From assembly GCF_001667265.1 (NCBI RefSeq), contig NZ_LZHW01000095.1, forward strand, positions 1-39,744: DNA of 39,744 nucleotides. Direction: 5' to 3'. Under the pieces are notes generated by a model. The model was not told the origin of the DNA. It ran no database searches and saw only the letters and a list, made by a program, of their open reading frames with translations. This stretch comes from Mycobacterium sp. ACS4331 (lineage in GTDB: Bacteria > Actinomycetota > Actinomycetes > Mycobacteriales > Mycobacteriaceae). Shown here piece by piece: positions 7,823 through 15,989 of the stretch. Both the position numbers and the translations under genes were made by a program. Positions within the stretch are counted from its first letter, which is position 1, and each line of letters begins with the position of its first letter.

Positions 7823-8284
7823 TCAGCGCTGGGCCGCGAAGAACTGCTCAAGCGGCGCGGCGCACTCCTGCTCCAACACGCCGCCGCGCACCTGCGGCCG
7901 ATGAGTGAGCCGACGATCGCGCACCACATCCCACAGCGATCCCACCGCGCCGGTCTTGGGCTCCCACGCCCCGAACACCACGCGCGCCACCCGCGCCATC
8001 ACCAGCGCGCCCGCGCACATCGTGCACGGTTCGACCGTCACGGCCAGGGTCGCACCCTCCAGGCGCCAGCCGTCGCCGTGCGCTGCCGCGGCGGCGCGAA
8101 GTGCCAGGATCTCGGCGTGCGCGGTGGGGTCCCCGAGCTCTTCGCGGGCGTTGGCGGCGCGGGCCAGTTCGACACCGGACGCGTCGATGACCACCGCGCC
8201 GATCGGGACGTCGCGCGGACCCGCGGTGCGGGCCACCTCCAGGGCGGCCCGGATCAGGGCCTCGTCGGGGAGCAGACCGCTCAC
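7823..8284 (-). CDS. tadA: tRNA adenosine(34) deaminase TadA
   Basis: A 153-residue zinc deaminase that converts the wobble adenosine of tRNA-Arg(ACG) to inosine. The active site is complete: HAE at H56-E58, with E58 the proton shuttle, and PCTMC with zinc ligands C87 and C90. The GTG start at 8284 overlaps the stop of the upstream companion gene (GTGA at 8281-8284), indicating translational coupling. The order matches Rv3752c/Rv3753c. The substrate tRNA-Arg(ACG) is also encoded in this window at 35957-36029. Confidence 0.95.
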   Translation of the reverse strand: MSGLLPDEALIRAALEVARTAGPRDVPIGAVVIDASGVELARAANAREELGDPTAHAEILALRAAAAAHGDGWRLEGATLAVTVEPCTMCAGALVMARVARVVFGAWEPKTGAVGSLWDVVRDRRLTHRPQVRGGVLEQECAAPLEQFFAAQR

Positions 8285-8808
8285 CGATCGAGTTTGTCCA
8301 GCACCGCCGAGAGTTCGTCGGCGAAGCCCATCTCGCGCGCGATGCGGCTGATCTGCTCATCGGCGTACAACTCGGTGTCAGCCACGATCACCCCGAGCAC
8401 ATCCTCGTGCAGGCCGATGTCCGACAGCACCGACAGGTCGCCCTCCTCGAAAGGATCGCTGTCCTCGAGTTCGTCGTCGTCGATGTCGGCGTCGAGCTTG
8501 TCGAGCACCTCGGCCGCGAAGTCGTAGTCCAGCGCCGCGGTCGCGTCGGACAGCAGCAGGCGCGTCCCCGCGGGGGCGGGCCGAACGATCACGAAGAACT
8601 CGTCGTCGATGTCGAGCAGCCCGAACACCGCGCCCGAGCTGCGCAGTTCCCGCAGCTCGGTCTCCGCGGTGGACAGGCTCGTCAGAGCCGCCGGGCGCAT
8701 CGCGGTGCACCGCCACTTTCCGTCCTCGCGCACGACGGCGACCCCGAACCCGTCGGGGAGGTCTTGGTCCGCTGAAGCTTCCTGCTTCGAAGCCCGCTGG
8801 GTTCCCAT
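8281..8808 (-). CDS. tRNA adenosine deaminase-associated protein (Rv3753c-like)
   Basis: A 175-residue acidic protein of the actinobacterial family found fused or adjacent to TadA. The middle carries a strongly acidic stretch, DIDDDELEDSDPFEEGDLS. The N-terminal half (GFGVAVVREDGKWRCTAM ... ETELRELRSSGAVFGLLDIDDEFFVIVRP) is the conserved part. The function is not established; an accessory role in tRNA wobble deamination is inferred from the fixed pairing with tadA and the 4-nt overlap. The ATG at 8808 is the only sensible start. Divergent from tyrA across a 78-bp spacer. Confidence 0.88.
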   Translation of the reverse strand: MGTQRASKQEASADQDLPDGFGVAVVREDGKWRCTAMRPAALTSLSTAETELRELRSSGAVFGLLDIDDEFFVIVRPAPAGTRLLLSDATAALDYDFAAEVLDKLDADIDDDELEDSDPFEEGDLSVLSDIGLHEDVLGVIVADTELYADEQISRIAREMGFADELSAVLDKLDR

Positions 8809-8886
8809 GGGCGCCTACGCTAGTCCCCCGGTGTCCGGGTTGACCAGGCAATCGCCCGCCGCTCGGTTGTGTGCCAACCTTGAACG

Positions 8887-9843
8887 GTGAGCAGAACCCC
8901 CGTGTGCGTGCTGGGCCTCGGCCTGATCGGCGGCTCGTTGATGCGCGCGGCGTCGGCTGCGGGCCATCCGGTGTTCGGCTACAACCGTTCGGTGGACGGC
9001 GCGAAGGCGGCCCAGTTCGACGGTTTCGAGGCCTCCACCGACCTGACCGCGACGCTGCAGCAGGCCGCCGAGACCGAGGCCCTGATCGTCGTCGCCGTAC
9101 CGATGCCGGCCGTCCCGACGATGCTGACCCACATCGCCGACACCGCTCCGCTGAACCCACTCACCGACGTCATCAGCGTCAAGGGCGCGGTGCTCGACGC
9201 CGTGCGACAGTCCGGCCTGCTGGCCAACTACGTGGGCGGACATCCGATGACAGGGACCGCGTATTCGGGGTGGTCAGCCGGACGGGCAGACCTGTTCCAG
9301 GCCGCCCCGTGGGTGCTGTCGGTCGATGACCACGTCGACGTCCAGGTCTGGACGCAGGTGATGAATCTGGCGTTGGACTGCGGGTCGTTCGTGGTGCCGG
9401 CGCACTCCGACGAACACGATGCGGCCGCTGCCGCCATCTCGCATCTGCCGCATCTGCTGGCCGAGGCCCTCGCGGTGACGGCCGCCGAGGTGCCGTTGGC
9501 GTTCGCGCTGGCCGCGGGATCGTTCCGCGACGGGACGCGGGTCGCGGCGACGGCACCCGATCTGGTGCGGGCGATGTGCGAGGCCAACAGCGCGGACCTG
9601 GTGCCGCTGCTCGATCAGGCCATCGACCAGTTGACCTCGGCCCGGCACTCGCTGGCGACGTCACAGTCGGTCAGCGAACTGGTCGAGGCCGGGCACGCCG
9701 CGCGCATCCGCTACGACAGCTTCTCGCGGCCCGACATCCTGACGATCGTCCTGGGCGAACCCGACTGGCGCGAGGAACTGGCCGCCGCGGGTCGTGCGGG
9801 CGGGGTGATCAGATCCGCTCTGCCAGGCCCGGGTAATCGATGA
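8887..9843 (+). CDS. tyrA: Prephenate dehydrogenase TyrA
   Basis: A 318-residue NAD(P)-dependent enzyme that oxidatively decarboxylates prephenate to 4-hydroxyphenylpyruvate in tyrosine synthesis. The Rossmann loop is GLGLIGGS at residues 10-17, and the conserved GGHPMTG segment of the active site follows later. The GTG start at 8887 gives only nine residues before the glycine-rich loop, as expected. The product would be transaminated by an aromatic aminotransferase such as HisC2, encoded at 36237-37295. The 3' end overlaps the convergent gene at 9809-10402 by 35 nt. Confidence 0.93.
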   Translation: MSRTPVCVLGLGLIGGSLMRAASAAGHPVFGYNRSVDGAKAAQFDGFEASTDLTATLQQAAETEALIVVAVPMPAVPTMLTHIADTAPLNPLTDVISVKGAVLDAVRQSGLLANYVGGHPMTGTAYSGWSAGRADLFQAAPWVLSVDDHVDVQVWTQVMNLALDCGSFVVPAHSDEHDAAAAAISHLPHLLAEALAVTAAEVPLAFALAAGSFRDGTRVAATAPDLVRAMCEANSADLVPLLDQAIDQLTSARHSLATSQSVSELVEAGHAARIRYDSFSRPDILTIVLGEPDWREELAAAGRAGGVIRSALPGPGNR

Positions 9844-10402
9844 TGAATCCGTCGGAGTCGACGGTCATCGTGGCGCTCGCCACGGGCGACTGCACCTTGA
9901 TGCCGTCGGCGGCCCCGGTGTAGCCGATGGTCACGGGCTTGACCACCAGATCCGGCAGCCACACATACACGATCGGCAGCGACACCGAATCCATCCGATG
10001 ATGCAGCCCGGTGCGGCGGATCGGCAGTGCGTTGAAGAAGGGGCTGAACACGACGTCGACGTCGAGTGCACCGTCATAGCCGGCCCGCGAGGTCTGACCG
10101 GTGTGGTCCTGGACCAGCCACATGTTCTCCTCGTCACGGGCGATCGACAGCTGCCGCTCGCGCTCGGCCTGAGTCACCGTCATCGACAGTCGCTTGGTGG
10201 CCCCCGACTCGTCGGTGACGAGGTCATAGGAGGCGCTGAACGCCGGAGTCGACTCGGTCGCGGCCGACACGATTCGCCCGTACGCCTTGACGCGGTTGCC
10301 GGACAACTGCACCCGCACCGATTCCATCCGCGGGAGGTCGTGCGCCCGCCAGGTCAGGATGGCAGGCCAGGCGTTCTGGGCCGGAGCATTGGCTGTACTC
10401 AC
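9809..10402 (-). CDS. Conserved mycobacterial hypothetical protein (Rv3755c-like)
   Basis: A 197-residue protein with no domain I recognise. It looks beta-rich with alternating hydrophobic residues (SYDLVTDESGATKRLSMTV, LDVDVVFSPFFNALPIRR, VKPVTIGYTGAADGIKV) and has no signal peptide or membrane helix. This is compatible with a lipid-binding beta fold, but that is a guess. The GTG start at 10402 (VSTANAPAQNAW) is preferred over a longer reading because it fits the end of the upstream spacer. Its position between tyrA and proZ matches Rv3755c. It overlaps tyrA by 35 nt tail-to-tail. Confidence 0.75.
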   Translation of the reverse strand: MSTANAPAQNAWPAILTWRAHDLPRMESVRVQLSGNRVKAYGRIVSAATESTPAFSASYDLVTDESGATKRLSMTVTQAERERQLSIARDEENMWLVQDHTGQTSRAGYDGALDVDVVFSPFFNALPIRRTGLHHRMDSVSLPIVYVWLPDLVVKPVTIGYTGAADGIKVQSPVASATMTVDSDGFIIDYPGLAERI

Positions 10403-10488
10403 CCATCTACCGTAAGGGACGCGGTGACTCGTTCGTAGAGGGGAGGACAACTGATCCCCTCACAGCGTCCGCATTCATGGCTGCGCGC

Positions 10489-11250
10489 CTACTCGCGCCT
10501 GCGCGCCACGGGTGCGGACCCGCGCTGGGACGCGCCCAGCATGACCTCGTCGTCGAGCAGTGGCTGTGGCATCCGTCCGCCGAACCGCGACAACCGCCCG
10601 GCCCCCGGCACCGACAGCCACACCGCGAACGCGCACGCGGCGTCGAGAAGCAACGCCAGCGCGGTGACCATCAGCGCCCCAACCAGTGCGATGTGGAACT
10701 GGCGCACCTTGATGCCGTCGATCAGGTACCGCCCCAGGCCGCCCAGACTGGCGTAGGCCGCCACCGTCGCGGTCGCCACGATCTGCAGTGTCGCGGTGCG
10801 CAGACCACCCAGGATCAGCGGCAGGGCATTCGGGGTCTCCACCCGCAGCAGCACGCGGGACTCCGTCATGCCCATCGCGCGCGCCGCATCCACCACCGAG
10901 GCATCGACATTGGCGATGCCGGCGTAGGTGCCGGCCAGCAGGGGCGGGATGCCCAGCAGCATCAGCGCCACGGTCGGCGGCACCAGGCCCAGCCCCCAGA
11001 GCAGCACTCCGAGCAGCAGCACACCCAGCGTGGGCAGGGCCCGCAGCGCGTTGACGCCCGTCACCACCAGGAACGTGCCGCGCCCGGTGTGCCCGATCAG
11101 CATGCCGACCGGGATCGCGATCAGGGCCGAGAACAGCACCGCGATGGCCGTGTACTGCAGATGCTCCAGGATGCGCGCGGCCAGTCCCGCGGGACCGGCC
11201 CAATTGGCTGCGGTGAAGATGAACGACAGCGCCTGCTGCAGGAAGTTCAT
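10489..11250 (-). CDS. proZ: Compatible-solute ABC transporter permease ProZ
   Basis: A 253-residue membrane permease of an OpuA/ProU-type importer for glycine betaine, carnitine or proline. It has about six membrane segments, and the EAA-type ATPase-contact loop is in VDAARAMGMTESRVLLRVETPNALPLILGG. The ATG at 11250 (MNFLQQALSF) overlaps the proW stop in an ATGA junction at 11247-11250. It is the last gene of the proX-V-W-Z operon, in the same order as Rv3759c-Rv3756c. The charged C-terminal tail after GRLSRFGG is cytoplasmic. Confidence 0.93.
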   Translation of the reverse strand: MNFLQQALSFIFTAANWAGPAGLAARILEHLQYTAIAVLFSALIAIPVGMLIGHTGRGTFLVVTGVNALRALPTLGVLLLGVLLWGLGLVPPTVALMLLGIPPLLAGTYAGIANVDASVVDAARAMGMTESRVLLRVETPNALPLILGGLRTATLQIVATATVAAYASLGGLGRYLIDGIKVRQFHIALVGALMVTALALLLDAACAFAVWLSVPGAGRLSRFGGRMPQPLLDDEVMLGASQRGSAPVARRRE

Positions 11251-11915
11251 TGCGCCGCCCGGAGTTTGAGACGGGGAGCACGGGTGGCCCGCACCCACGG
11301 CGTGATCGACCGGCCCAGCAGCAGGATCAGGGTGTCGATGACGACGGCGAGCACGAAGATCGCGATGATGCCCGCGATGATCTGATCGCTCTTGTCGGCC
11401 TGATAGCCCTCGGTGAACCACGTGCCCAGGCCGCCGATGCCGATCACCGAGCCCACCGACACCATCGAGATGTTGGTGACCGCGACCACGCGCAGGCTCG
11501 CCACGAGAACCGGAATAGCCAGCGGCAGTTCGACTTTCACCAACTGAGTGAGTGGTCGGTAACCCACCGCGGTGGCGGCGTCACGCACCTGGGCCGGCAC
11601 GGCGTCGAGCGCCTCCGGAACGGCCCGCACCAGCAGCGCGGTGGTGTAGAGCGTGAGGGCGACGATGACGTTGGCCTCGTCGAGGATGCGGGTCGGGATG
11701 ATCAGTGGCAGCACCACGAACAGCGCGAGCGACGGGATGGTGAAGATGATGCTGGCCGCCACCGTCGTCAGGCGCCGCGGCACTGTGGTGCGCTGCACCG
11801 CGGCCCCCAGCGGGACGGCGATCAGCAGGCCGAGCACCAGAGGGACCAGCGACAACCGCAGATGCACCAGGGTCAGGGCCCAGGCGGCGTCGAGGTGGGT
11901 CAGCAGATACCGCAT
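11247..11915 (-). CDS. proW: Compatible-solute ABC transporter permease ProW
   Basis: A 222-residue inner-membrane permease that pairs with ProZ to form the channel. It has about five to six membrane segments. The EAA loop region is VRDAATAVGYRPLTQLVKVELPLAIPVLVASLR, and the following GSVIGIGGLGTWFTEGYQ is typical of OpuAB-type subunits. The ATG at 11915 is 3 nt from the proV stop, and the gene overlaps proZ by 4 nt, so the operon is tightly coupled. Confidence 0.93.
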   Translation of the reverse strand: MRYLLTHLDAAWALTLVHLRLSLVPLVLGLLIAVPLGAAVQRTTVPRRLTTVAASIIFTIPSLALFVVLPLIIPTRILDEANVIVALTLYTTALLVRAVPEALDAVPAQVRDAATAVGYRPLTQLVKVELPLAIPVLVASLRVVAVTNISMVSVGSVIGIGGLGTWFTEGYQADKSDQIIAGIIAIFVLAVVIDTLILLLGRSITPWVRATRAPRLKLRAAQ

Positions 11916-11918
11916 CGT

Positions 11919-13034
11919 TCACCTCTGCCAGGGATCCCGGTGGGCGCGCTGTTGGTCGAGGGCGGCGAGCACCTCGTCGGCCCGGACCCCGCCGCAGACC
12001 CGGCCCGCCTCATCAACGGCCACCCCGAACCCCGACGGGGAGGACAGCGCGGCGTCGAGCGCCTGACGCAGGGTGCCGTTCGGCGGGAACAGGGAGCCCC
12101 CCGCGATCGTGCTGTCGTACAACGATTTCCCACTGCGGTGCAGCTCGACCCCCTGACCGTCGATCCACGCGTAGGGGGTGCCGTCGGGGCGGGTCACCAA
12201 CGCCCACTGGCCCGCCGTCAACTCCAGCGCATCGATGCCGTCCTCATCGACGTGCCGGAGCTCATGCACCGCAAGGCCGGTGGCGCCGAAGAACTGCAGC
12301 CCGCGATAGCCGCGGTCGGCACCGACGAAACCGGCCACGAACTCATTGGCCGGATTCGACAGCAGCCGCTCGGGCGGGTCGTACTGCTGCAGCACCCCAC
12401 CGGGACCGAAGACCGCGACTCTGTCGCCGAGCTTGAGCGCTTCGTCGATGTCGTGGGTGACGAACACGACTGTCTTGCGCAGTTCGGCCTGCAGCCTGAT
12501 GATCTCGGCCTGCAACTCGTCGCGGACCACAGGATCGACGGCGCTGAACGGCTCATCCATCAGCAGGATCGGGGGGTCGGCGGCCAGTGCCCGGGCCACG
12601 CCGACGCGCTGTTGCTGTCCGCCGGACAACTGTGCGGGATACCGGTTGGCCAGCTTCGGATCCAGGCCGACCCGTTCGAGCACGCCGTAGGCGGCCTGAC
12701 GCGCCCTGCGCCGCGACTCGCCACGCAGCACCGGCACCGTGGCGACGTTGTCGATCACCCTCTGATGCGGCATCAGGCCCGCGCTCTGGATGACGTAGCC
12801 GATACCCAACCGCAGCTTCACGGGATCGACTCCTGTGACGTCCCTGCCGTCGACGGTCAGGGTCCCGGAGGTGGGCTCGATCATCCGGTTGATCATGCGC
12901 ATCGAGGTGGTCTTGCCGCACCCGGACGGTCCCACGAACGCCGCCAGGGTGCCCTCCGGCACGTCCAGGGTCAGATGGTCCACCGCGACGGTGCCATCGG
13001 GGTACTGCTTGGTGACGTCATCGAATGTGATCAC
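11919..13034 (-). CDS. proV: Compatible-solute ABC transporter ATPase ProV
   Basis: A 371-residue ATPase that powers the ProW/ProZ channel. Walker A is GPSGCGKTT at about residues 35-43, the signature is LSGGQQQR, Walker B is ILLMDEP and the H-loop is VTHDIDEAL. The C-terminal part after about residue 260 (FPPNGTLRQALDAAL ... GVAVDEAGRVCGGVRADEVLAAL) resembles one CBS motif; in OpuA-type systems CBS domains sense ionic strength, so osmotic gating is possible. The start is GTG at 13034, and 9 bp separate it from proX. Confidence 0.94.
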   Translation of the reverse strand: MITFDDVTKQYPDGTVAVDHLTLDVPEGTLAAFVGPSGCGKTTSMRMINRMIEPTSGTLTVDGRDVTGVDPVKLRLGIGYVIQSAGLMPHQRVIDNVATVPVLRGESRRRARQAAYGVLERVGLDPKLANRYPAQLSGGQQQRVGVARALAADPPILLMDEPFSAVDPVVRDELQAEIIRLQAELRKTVVFVTHDIDEALKLGDRVAVFGPGGVLQQYDPPERLLSNPANEFVAGFVGADRGYRGLQFFGATGLAVHELRHVDEDGIDALELTAGQWALVTRPDGTPYAWIDGQGVELHRSGKSLYDSTIAGGSLFPPNGTLRQALDAALSSPSGFGVAVDEAGRVCGGVRADEVLAALDQQRAHRDPWQR

Positions 13035-13043
13035 AGCGGCGGC

Positions 13044-13991
13044 TCACCTGTCCGAGAGCGGTTTGTCGAATCCGTGCTCCTGTACCCATTGCCTCGCCGC
13101 CTCGTCGGGGTCGACGCCGGCGTTGCCGGACACCGCGGTGTTCAGCTCGATGAGTGCCTCGGTGGTCAGTTCAGCCGACACCGCATCGAGGATCCGCTTG
13201 AGGTCGTCCGACATCTTCTGCGCGCCCACCACCGGCACCACGTTGGCGGCTGGGAAGTTGTTCTTCGGGTCCTCGAGCACCACGAGGTCGTTCTGTGGGA
13301 TCGCCGGTGAGGTGGAGAAGATGTTGGCGGCCGTGACGGTGCCGTCCACCAGTGCCCGCACCGTCGCGGGCCCGCCACCGTCACTGATCGCGATGAAATC
13401 CCTGGGTGCGATGTCCAACCCGTAGTTCTTCTTCAGACCCGGCAGCCCTTCGGTGCGGTTCAGGAACTCCGATGGCCCACCGAACTTGACCTCGGGGGAA
13501 TGCTTCGCCAGATCTGCGATGGTCTTCAGGTTCCACCTGCGCGCCGTCTCGGCCGTGACGGCCACGGTGTCGACGTCGGAGGCCTCCGACGGCGTCAGCA
13601 TCGCCAATCCGCCCGGCAGCGCCCGATGCAGCGCGAGTTCGACCGCGTCCGGGGCCGTCACGGTGTTGTCCGGGTCGAAGTACTTCAGCAGACTTCCGGT
13701 GTACTCCGGGACCAGGTCTATCGAATAGTCCTGCAGCGCTGGGATGTAGGTCTCGCGGCTGCCGATCCCGAACTGGCGGCCCACCGTGAACCCGTTGGCC
13801 TCCAGTGCCTGCGCATAGATCTCGGCGAGGATCTTCGACTCCGGGAAATCCGCGGACCCGACGACGACGGTCTTGAGGTCACCGGAGGCGCTGCCACCGC
13901 CGAGGGGGTTGGAACTGCCGCAGGCGCTGGCGAAGACGGCCAGGACGAGCATCACCACGGCGGCCACCAAGCTGCGCATGCGCGTGGTCAT
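13044..13991 (-). CDS. proX: Compatible-solute-binding lipoprotein ProX
   Basis: A 315-residue substrate-binding protein of the OpuAC type. The N-terminal signal ends in a lipobox-like ASAC followed by a GSSNPLGGGSAS linker, so the mature protein is probably lipid-anchored outside the membrane. Domain sequence such as VVVGSADFPESKILAEIYAQ and DLVPEYTGSLLKYF is typical of quaternary-amine-binding proteins. The ATG at 13991 (MTTRMRSL) is preferred; an internal ATG at 13979 is possible. It is the first gene of the proXVWZ operon, with a 105-bp divergent spacer shared with the membrane protein gene at 14097. Confidence 0.92.
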   Translation of the reverse strand: MTTRMRSLVAAVVMLVLAVFASACGSSNPLGGGSASGDLKTVVVGSADFPESKILAEIYAQALEANGFTVGRQFGIGSRETYIPALQDYSIDLVPEYTGSLLKYFDPDNTVTAPDAVELALHRALPGGLAMLTPSEASDVDTVAVTAETARRWNLKTIADLAKHSPEVKFGGPSEFLNRTEGLPGLKKNYGLDIAPRDFIAISDGGGPATVRALVDGTVTAANIFSTSPAIPQNDLVVLEDPKNNFPAANVVPVVGAQKMSDDLKRILDAVSAELTTEALIELNTAVSGNAGVDPDEAARQWVQEHGFDKPLSDR

Positions 13992-14096
13992 CTGTCTGAC
14001 AGTAACGGCCCGCACGCCCGCATGTCCTGATTTGACTCACCGTGAACACACCGCGAAGGACTTTGCATCTTTGCCAGAAAGGACGAGTATGGCCCT

Positions 14097-14432
14097 ATGA
14101 GCAGTGATCCGACTGTGCCACCGCCCGCCGATGTGCCGCCCCCGCCCCTGTCACTGGAGCCGGGCGCGGAGTCCAAGTTGACCAAGGCTGCCGCGCTGTG
14201 GGCGGCGCTCATCCTGGGCTTTCTCATCCTCATCGTCCTGCTGATCTTCATCGCGCAGAACACCACATCGGTGGCGTTCGCCTTCCTCGGCTGGCATTGG
14301 ACGCTGCCGCTGGGTGTGGCGATTCTGTTCGCTGCGGTGGCCGGCGGGCTGATCACCGTCGCCGTCGGTGCGGTGCGGATGTTCCAGTTGCGGCGCGCCG
14401 CGAAACGCAACCTCAAACTCACCGCGCGTTAG
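14097..14432 (+). CDS. LapA-domain (DUF1049) membrane protein (Rv3760-like)
   Basis: A 111-residue membrane protein. A proline-rich N-terminal tail of about 20 residues (PPPADVPPPPLSLEPG) is followed by two membrane helices at about residues 34-54 and 63-90, with the FIAQNTTSVAFAFLGWHWTLPLGV connection typical of lipopolysaccharide-assembly-A/DUF1049 proteins. The basic C-terminal tail (RRAAKRNLKLTAR) is cytoplasmic. The function is unknown in mycobacteria, which lack LPS. Its 3' end overlaps the convergent transglutaminase-like gene by 4 nt. Confidence 0.85.
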   Translation: MSSDPTVPPPADVPPPPLSLEPGAESKLTKAAALWAALILGFLILIVLLIFIAQNTTSVAFAFLGWHWTLPLGVAILFAAVAGGLITVAVGAVRMFQLRRAAKRNLKLTAR

Positions 14433-15232
14433 CCCAGCGTCACCAGTTCGGGGACTCGGTCGGTGGGCAGATCGCCGTCAACGACGGCGCTCACCTCGGT
14501 GCGGTGCAGCGTGATCGCGCCCTTGTGGTTGTCCAGGAACGCCGTGTCGGCGGCATCGCGCCCGGTCGCGATCCGCACCATCGCCTGCCGGGGCGCAAGG
14601 CATGTCGCGTCGACGACCCGCCAGTGCCCGTCGACGAAGGCCTCGGCGACGGCGTGGAAATCCATGGGCGCGCAACCGGGTGCGTACACCGACACCAACC
14701 GTGCCGGCACGTTGACCGCGCGCAGCAGGGCCACCACCAGGTGCGCGTAGTCCCGGCACACCCCGGCCCCGGCCAGCAGGGTGTCGGCGGCACCGTCGAT
14801 CGGGTCACTGGAGCCCGGCACGTACTTCAATCGGGTGCCGACCCACGACGACACCTTCTCAAGCAGCGTCGCCGAGTCCGCGTACTGCCCGAATTCGGTT
14901 GCGGCGAAACCGAAGAACTTGTCAGCCTCGGCGTAGCGGCTGGGTCGCAGGTACGTCGAGAGGTCGATGTCGGCGACCGGCGGCGGCGCGGCACGCCCGC
15001 TGACCGTCGCGCCATAGCGCACCTTGAGACTGCCCTCGTCGGCGTCGAAGATGTGGATCCGGTTGCCGTGCGCACCGGTGATCTCCTTGGCCGCAATCGG
15101 TCTGCCGTTCAGTTCGAACGACAGCGACTCGCTGACCTCGGCACCCGGGTGGGGTGCGACGGCGATCTGGAACTCGAGCGTCGTCGGCGCGGTGATGTCC
15201 ACGTCGAGTTCGGCACCGACATCACGTTTCAT
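14429..15232 (-). CDS. Transglutaminase-like cysteine protease-fold protein
   Basis: A 267-residue protein with an N-terminal beta region (residues 1 to about 85) and a transglutaminase-like core at about 110-235. The catalytic triad is visible: C159 in GAGVCRDYAHL, H193 in DFHAVAEAF and D208 in WRVVDAT. Proteins of this type act as peptidases, amidases or cross-linkers; the substrate is unknown. No signal peptide is seen, so it is probably cytoplasmic. The ATG at 15232 is clear. It converges with the LapA-like gene with a 4-nt overlap (TTAG at 14429-14432). Confidence 0.87.
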   Translation of the reverse strand: MKRDVGAELDVDITAPTTLEFQIAVAPHPGAEVSESLSFELNGRPIAAKEITGAHGNRIHIFDADEGSLKVRYGATVSGRAAPPPVADIDLSTYLRPSRYAEADKFFGFAATEFGQYADSATLLEKVSSWVGTRLKYVPGSSDPIDGAADTLLAGAGVCRDYAHLVVALLRAVNVPARLVSVYAPGCAPMDFHAVAEAFVDGHWRVVDATCLAPRQAMVRIATGRDAADTAFLDNHKGAITLHRTEVSAVVDGDLPTDRVPELVTLG

Positions 15233-15326
15233 GGCTGCGGGCTCTCTGTCGAAGTCAGGCGGCCAGTCTGCTCTACCCGGGCCCGCCGTGGCGCAAACTG
15301 TGATGCGCCACTCACCTTCTCCGCAG

Positions 15327-15935
15327 CTACGCCCGCCGGTTGCGCGGGAGCAGATCCCACACGTGCTCGGTGGTGTTGGTCGACACCACGGTGGCCAGGC
15401 CCCTGCGCGAATACAGCAGACGCGTGATCGAGGTGTAGTCGACTGGGAACGACAGCATTCGGCGGGTGCCCAGGATCTGGTGCAGCAGCACGTTGATCAC
15501 GCCACCGTGGCTGAACACCGCCACCGTCTCGTCGTGGTCGGCCGACGCGACGATGTCCTCGACGGCCGCGCTGATCCGCGCCTTGAACTCGTCCTCGTCG
15601 ACGCCGGCCGGCAGGTGCCCGTCCGCCATCCGCGCCCAATCCTCAGGCCGCTCGGAACGCAGCTGCTCGATCGGGACGTAGCCGGCCATGTCGCGGTCGT
15701 ACTCCGCCAGGCGCGGCTCGATCTCGATGTCCAGGCCGCGGGCGGCCGCCACCGGTTCGGCGGTCTGCCTGGCCCGCAACTGCGGGCTGCTGACCAGACG
15801 GGTCAGCGGGAATCTGGCGAGGGCGTCGGGCAGGCGGCGCGCCTGCTCCCACCCCTGCTCGGCGAGTTCAGGATCCGCGCCCTGACCGTGCTCACTGCGA
15901 TTGGGCAGTGCATGACGAATCAGCAGCAGCTGCAT
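15327..15935 (-). CDS. Histidine phosphatase superfamily protein
   Basis: A 202-residue phosphoglycerate-mutase-fold protein. The N-terminal catalytic motif is LLIRHALPN (R7-H8, an RHA variant of RHG), SSPQLRARQTAEP carries the second conserved arginine, and FSHGGVIN holds the second histidine. This set supports phosphatase rather than mutase activity. The substrate is unknown. The ATG at 15935 lies immediately before the phosphate-binding strand, as is normal. It is divergent from the zinc peptidase gene across a 54-bp spacer. Confidence 0.9.
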   Translation of the reverse strand: MQLLLIRHALPNRSEHGQGADPELAEQGWEQARRLPDALARFPLTRLVSSPQLRARQTAEPVAAARGLDIEIEPRLAEYDRDMAGYVPIEQLRSERPEDWARMADGHLPAGVDEDEFKARISAAVEDIVASADHDETVAVFSHGGVINVLLHQILGTRRMLSFPVDYTSITRLLYSRRGLATVVSTNTTEHVWDLLPRNRRA

Positions 15936-15989
15936 CCCACCACCTCCGCTCCTCCGAATTCGCGTGTTCGCCCGTGCAACGATAAGGCC

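Noticed and set aside
13027..13045. TCACAGC near the proV start as a fourth TcrX/PhoP-type box
   Set aside because: The second half-site is not in register (the 7-mer after N4 is GCTCACC), and it lies at the coding start rather than 44 nt upstream.
11250..13310. Long plus-strand reading frame antisense to proW and proV
   Set aside because: ProV and ProW have full motif support on the minus strand; the antisense frame is rich in Gln/His/Arg, typical of GC-rich shadow frames.
15289..15310. Inverted repeat TGGCGCA-N8-TGCGCCA upstream of the transglutaminase-like gene
   Set aside because: Only 7 bp per arm in GC-rich DNA with no partner regulator; could be chance, so not listed as an operator.
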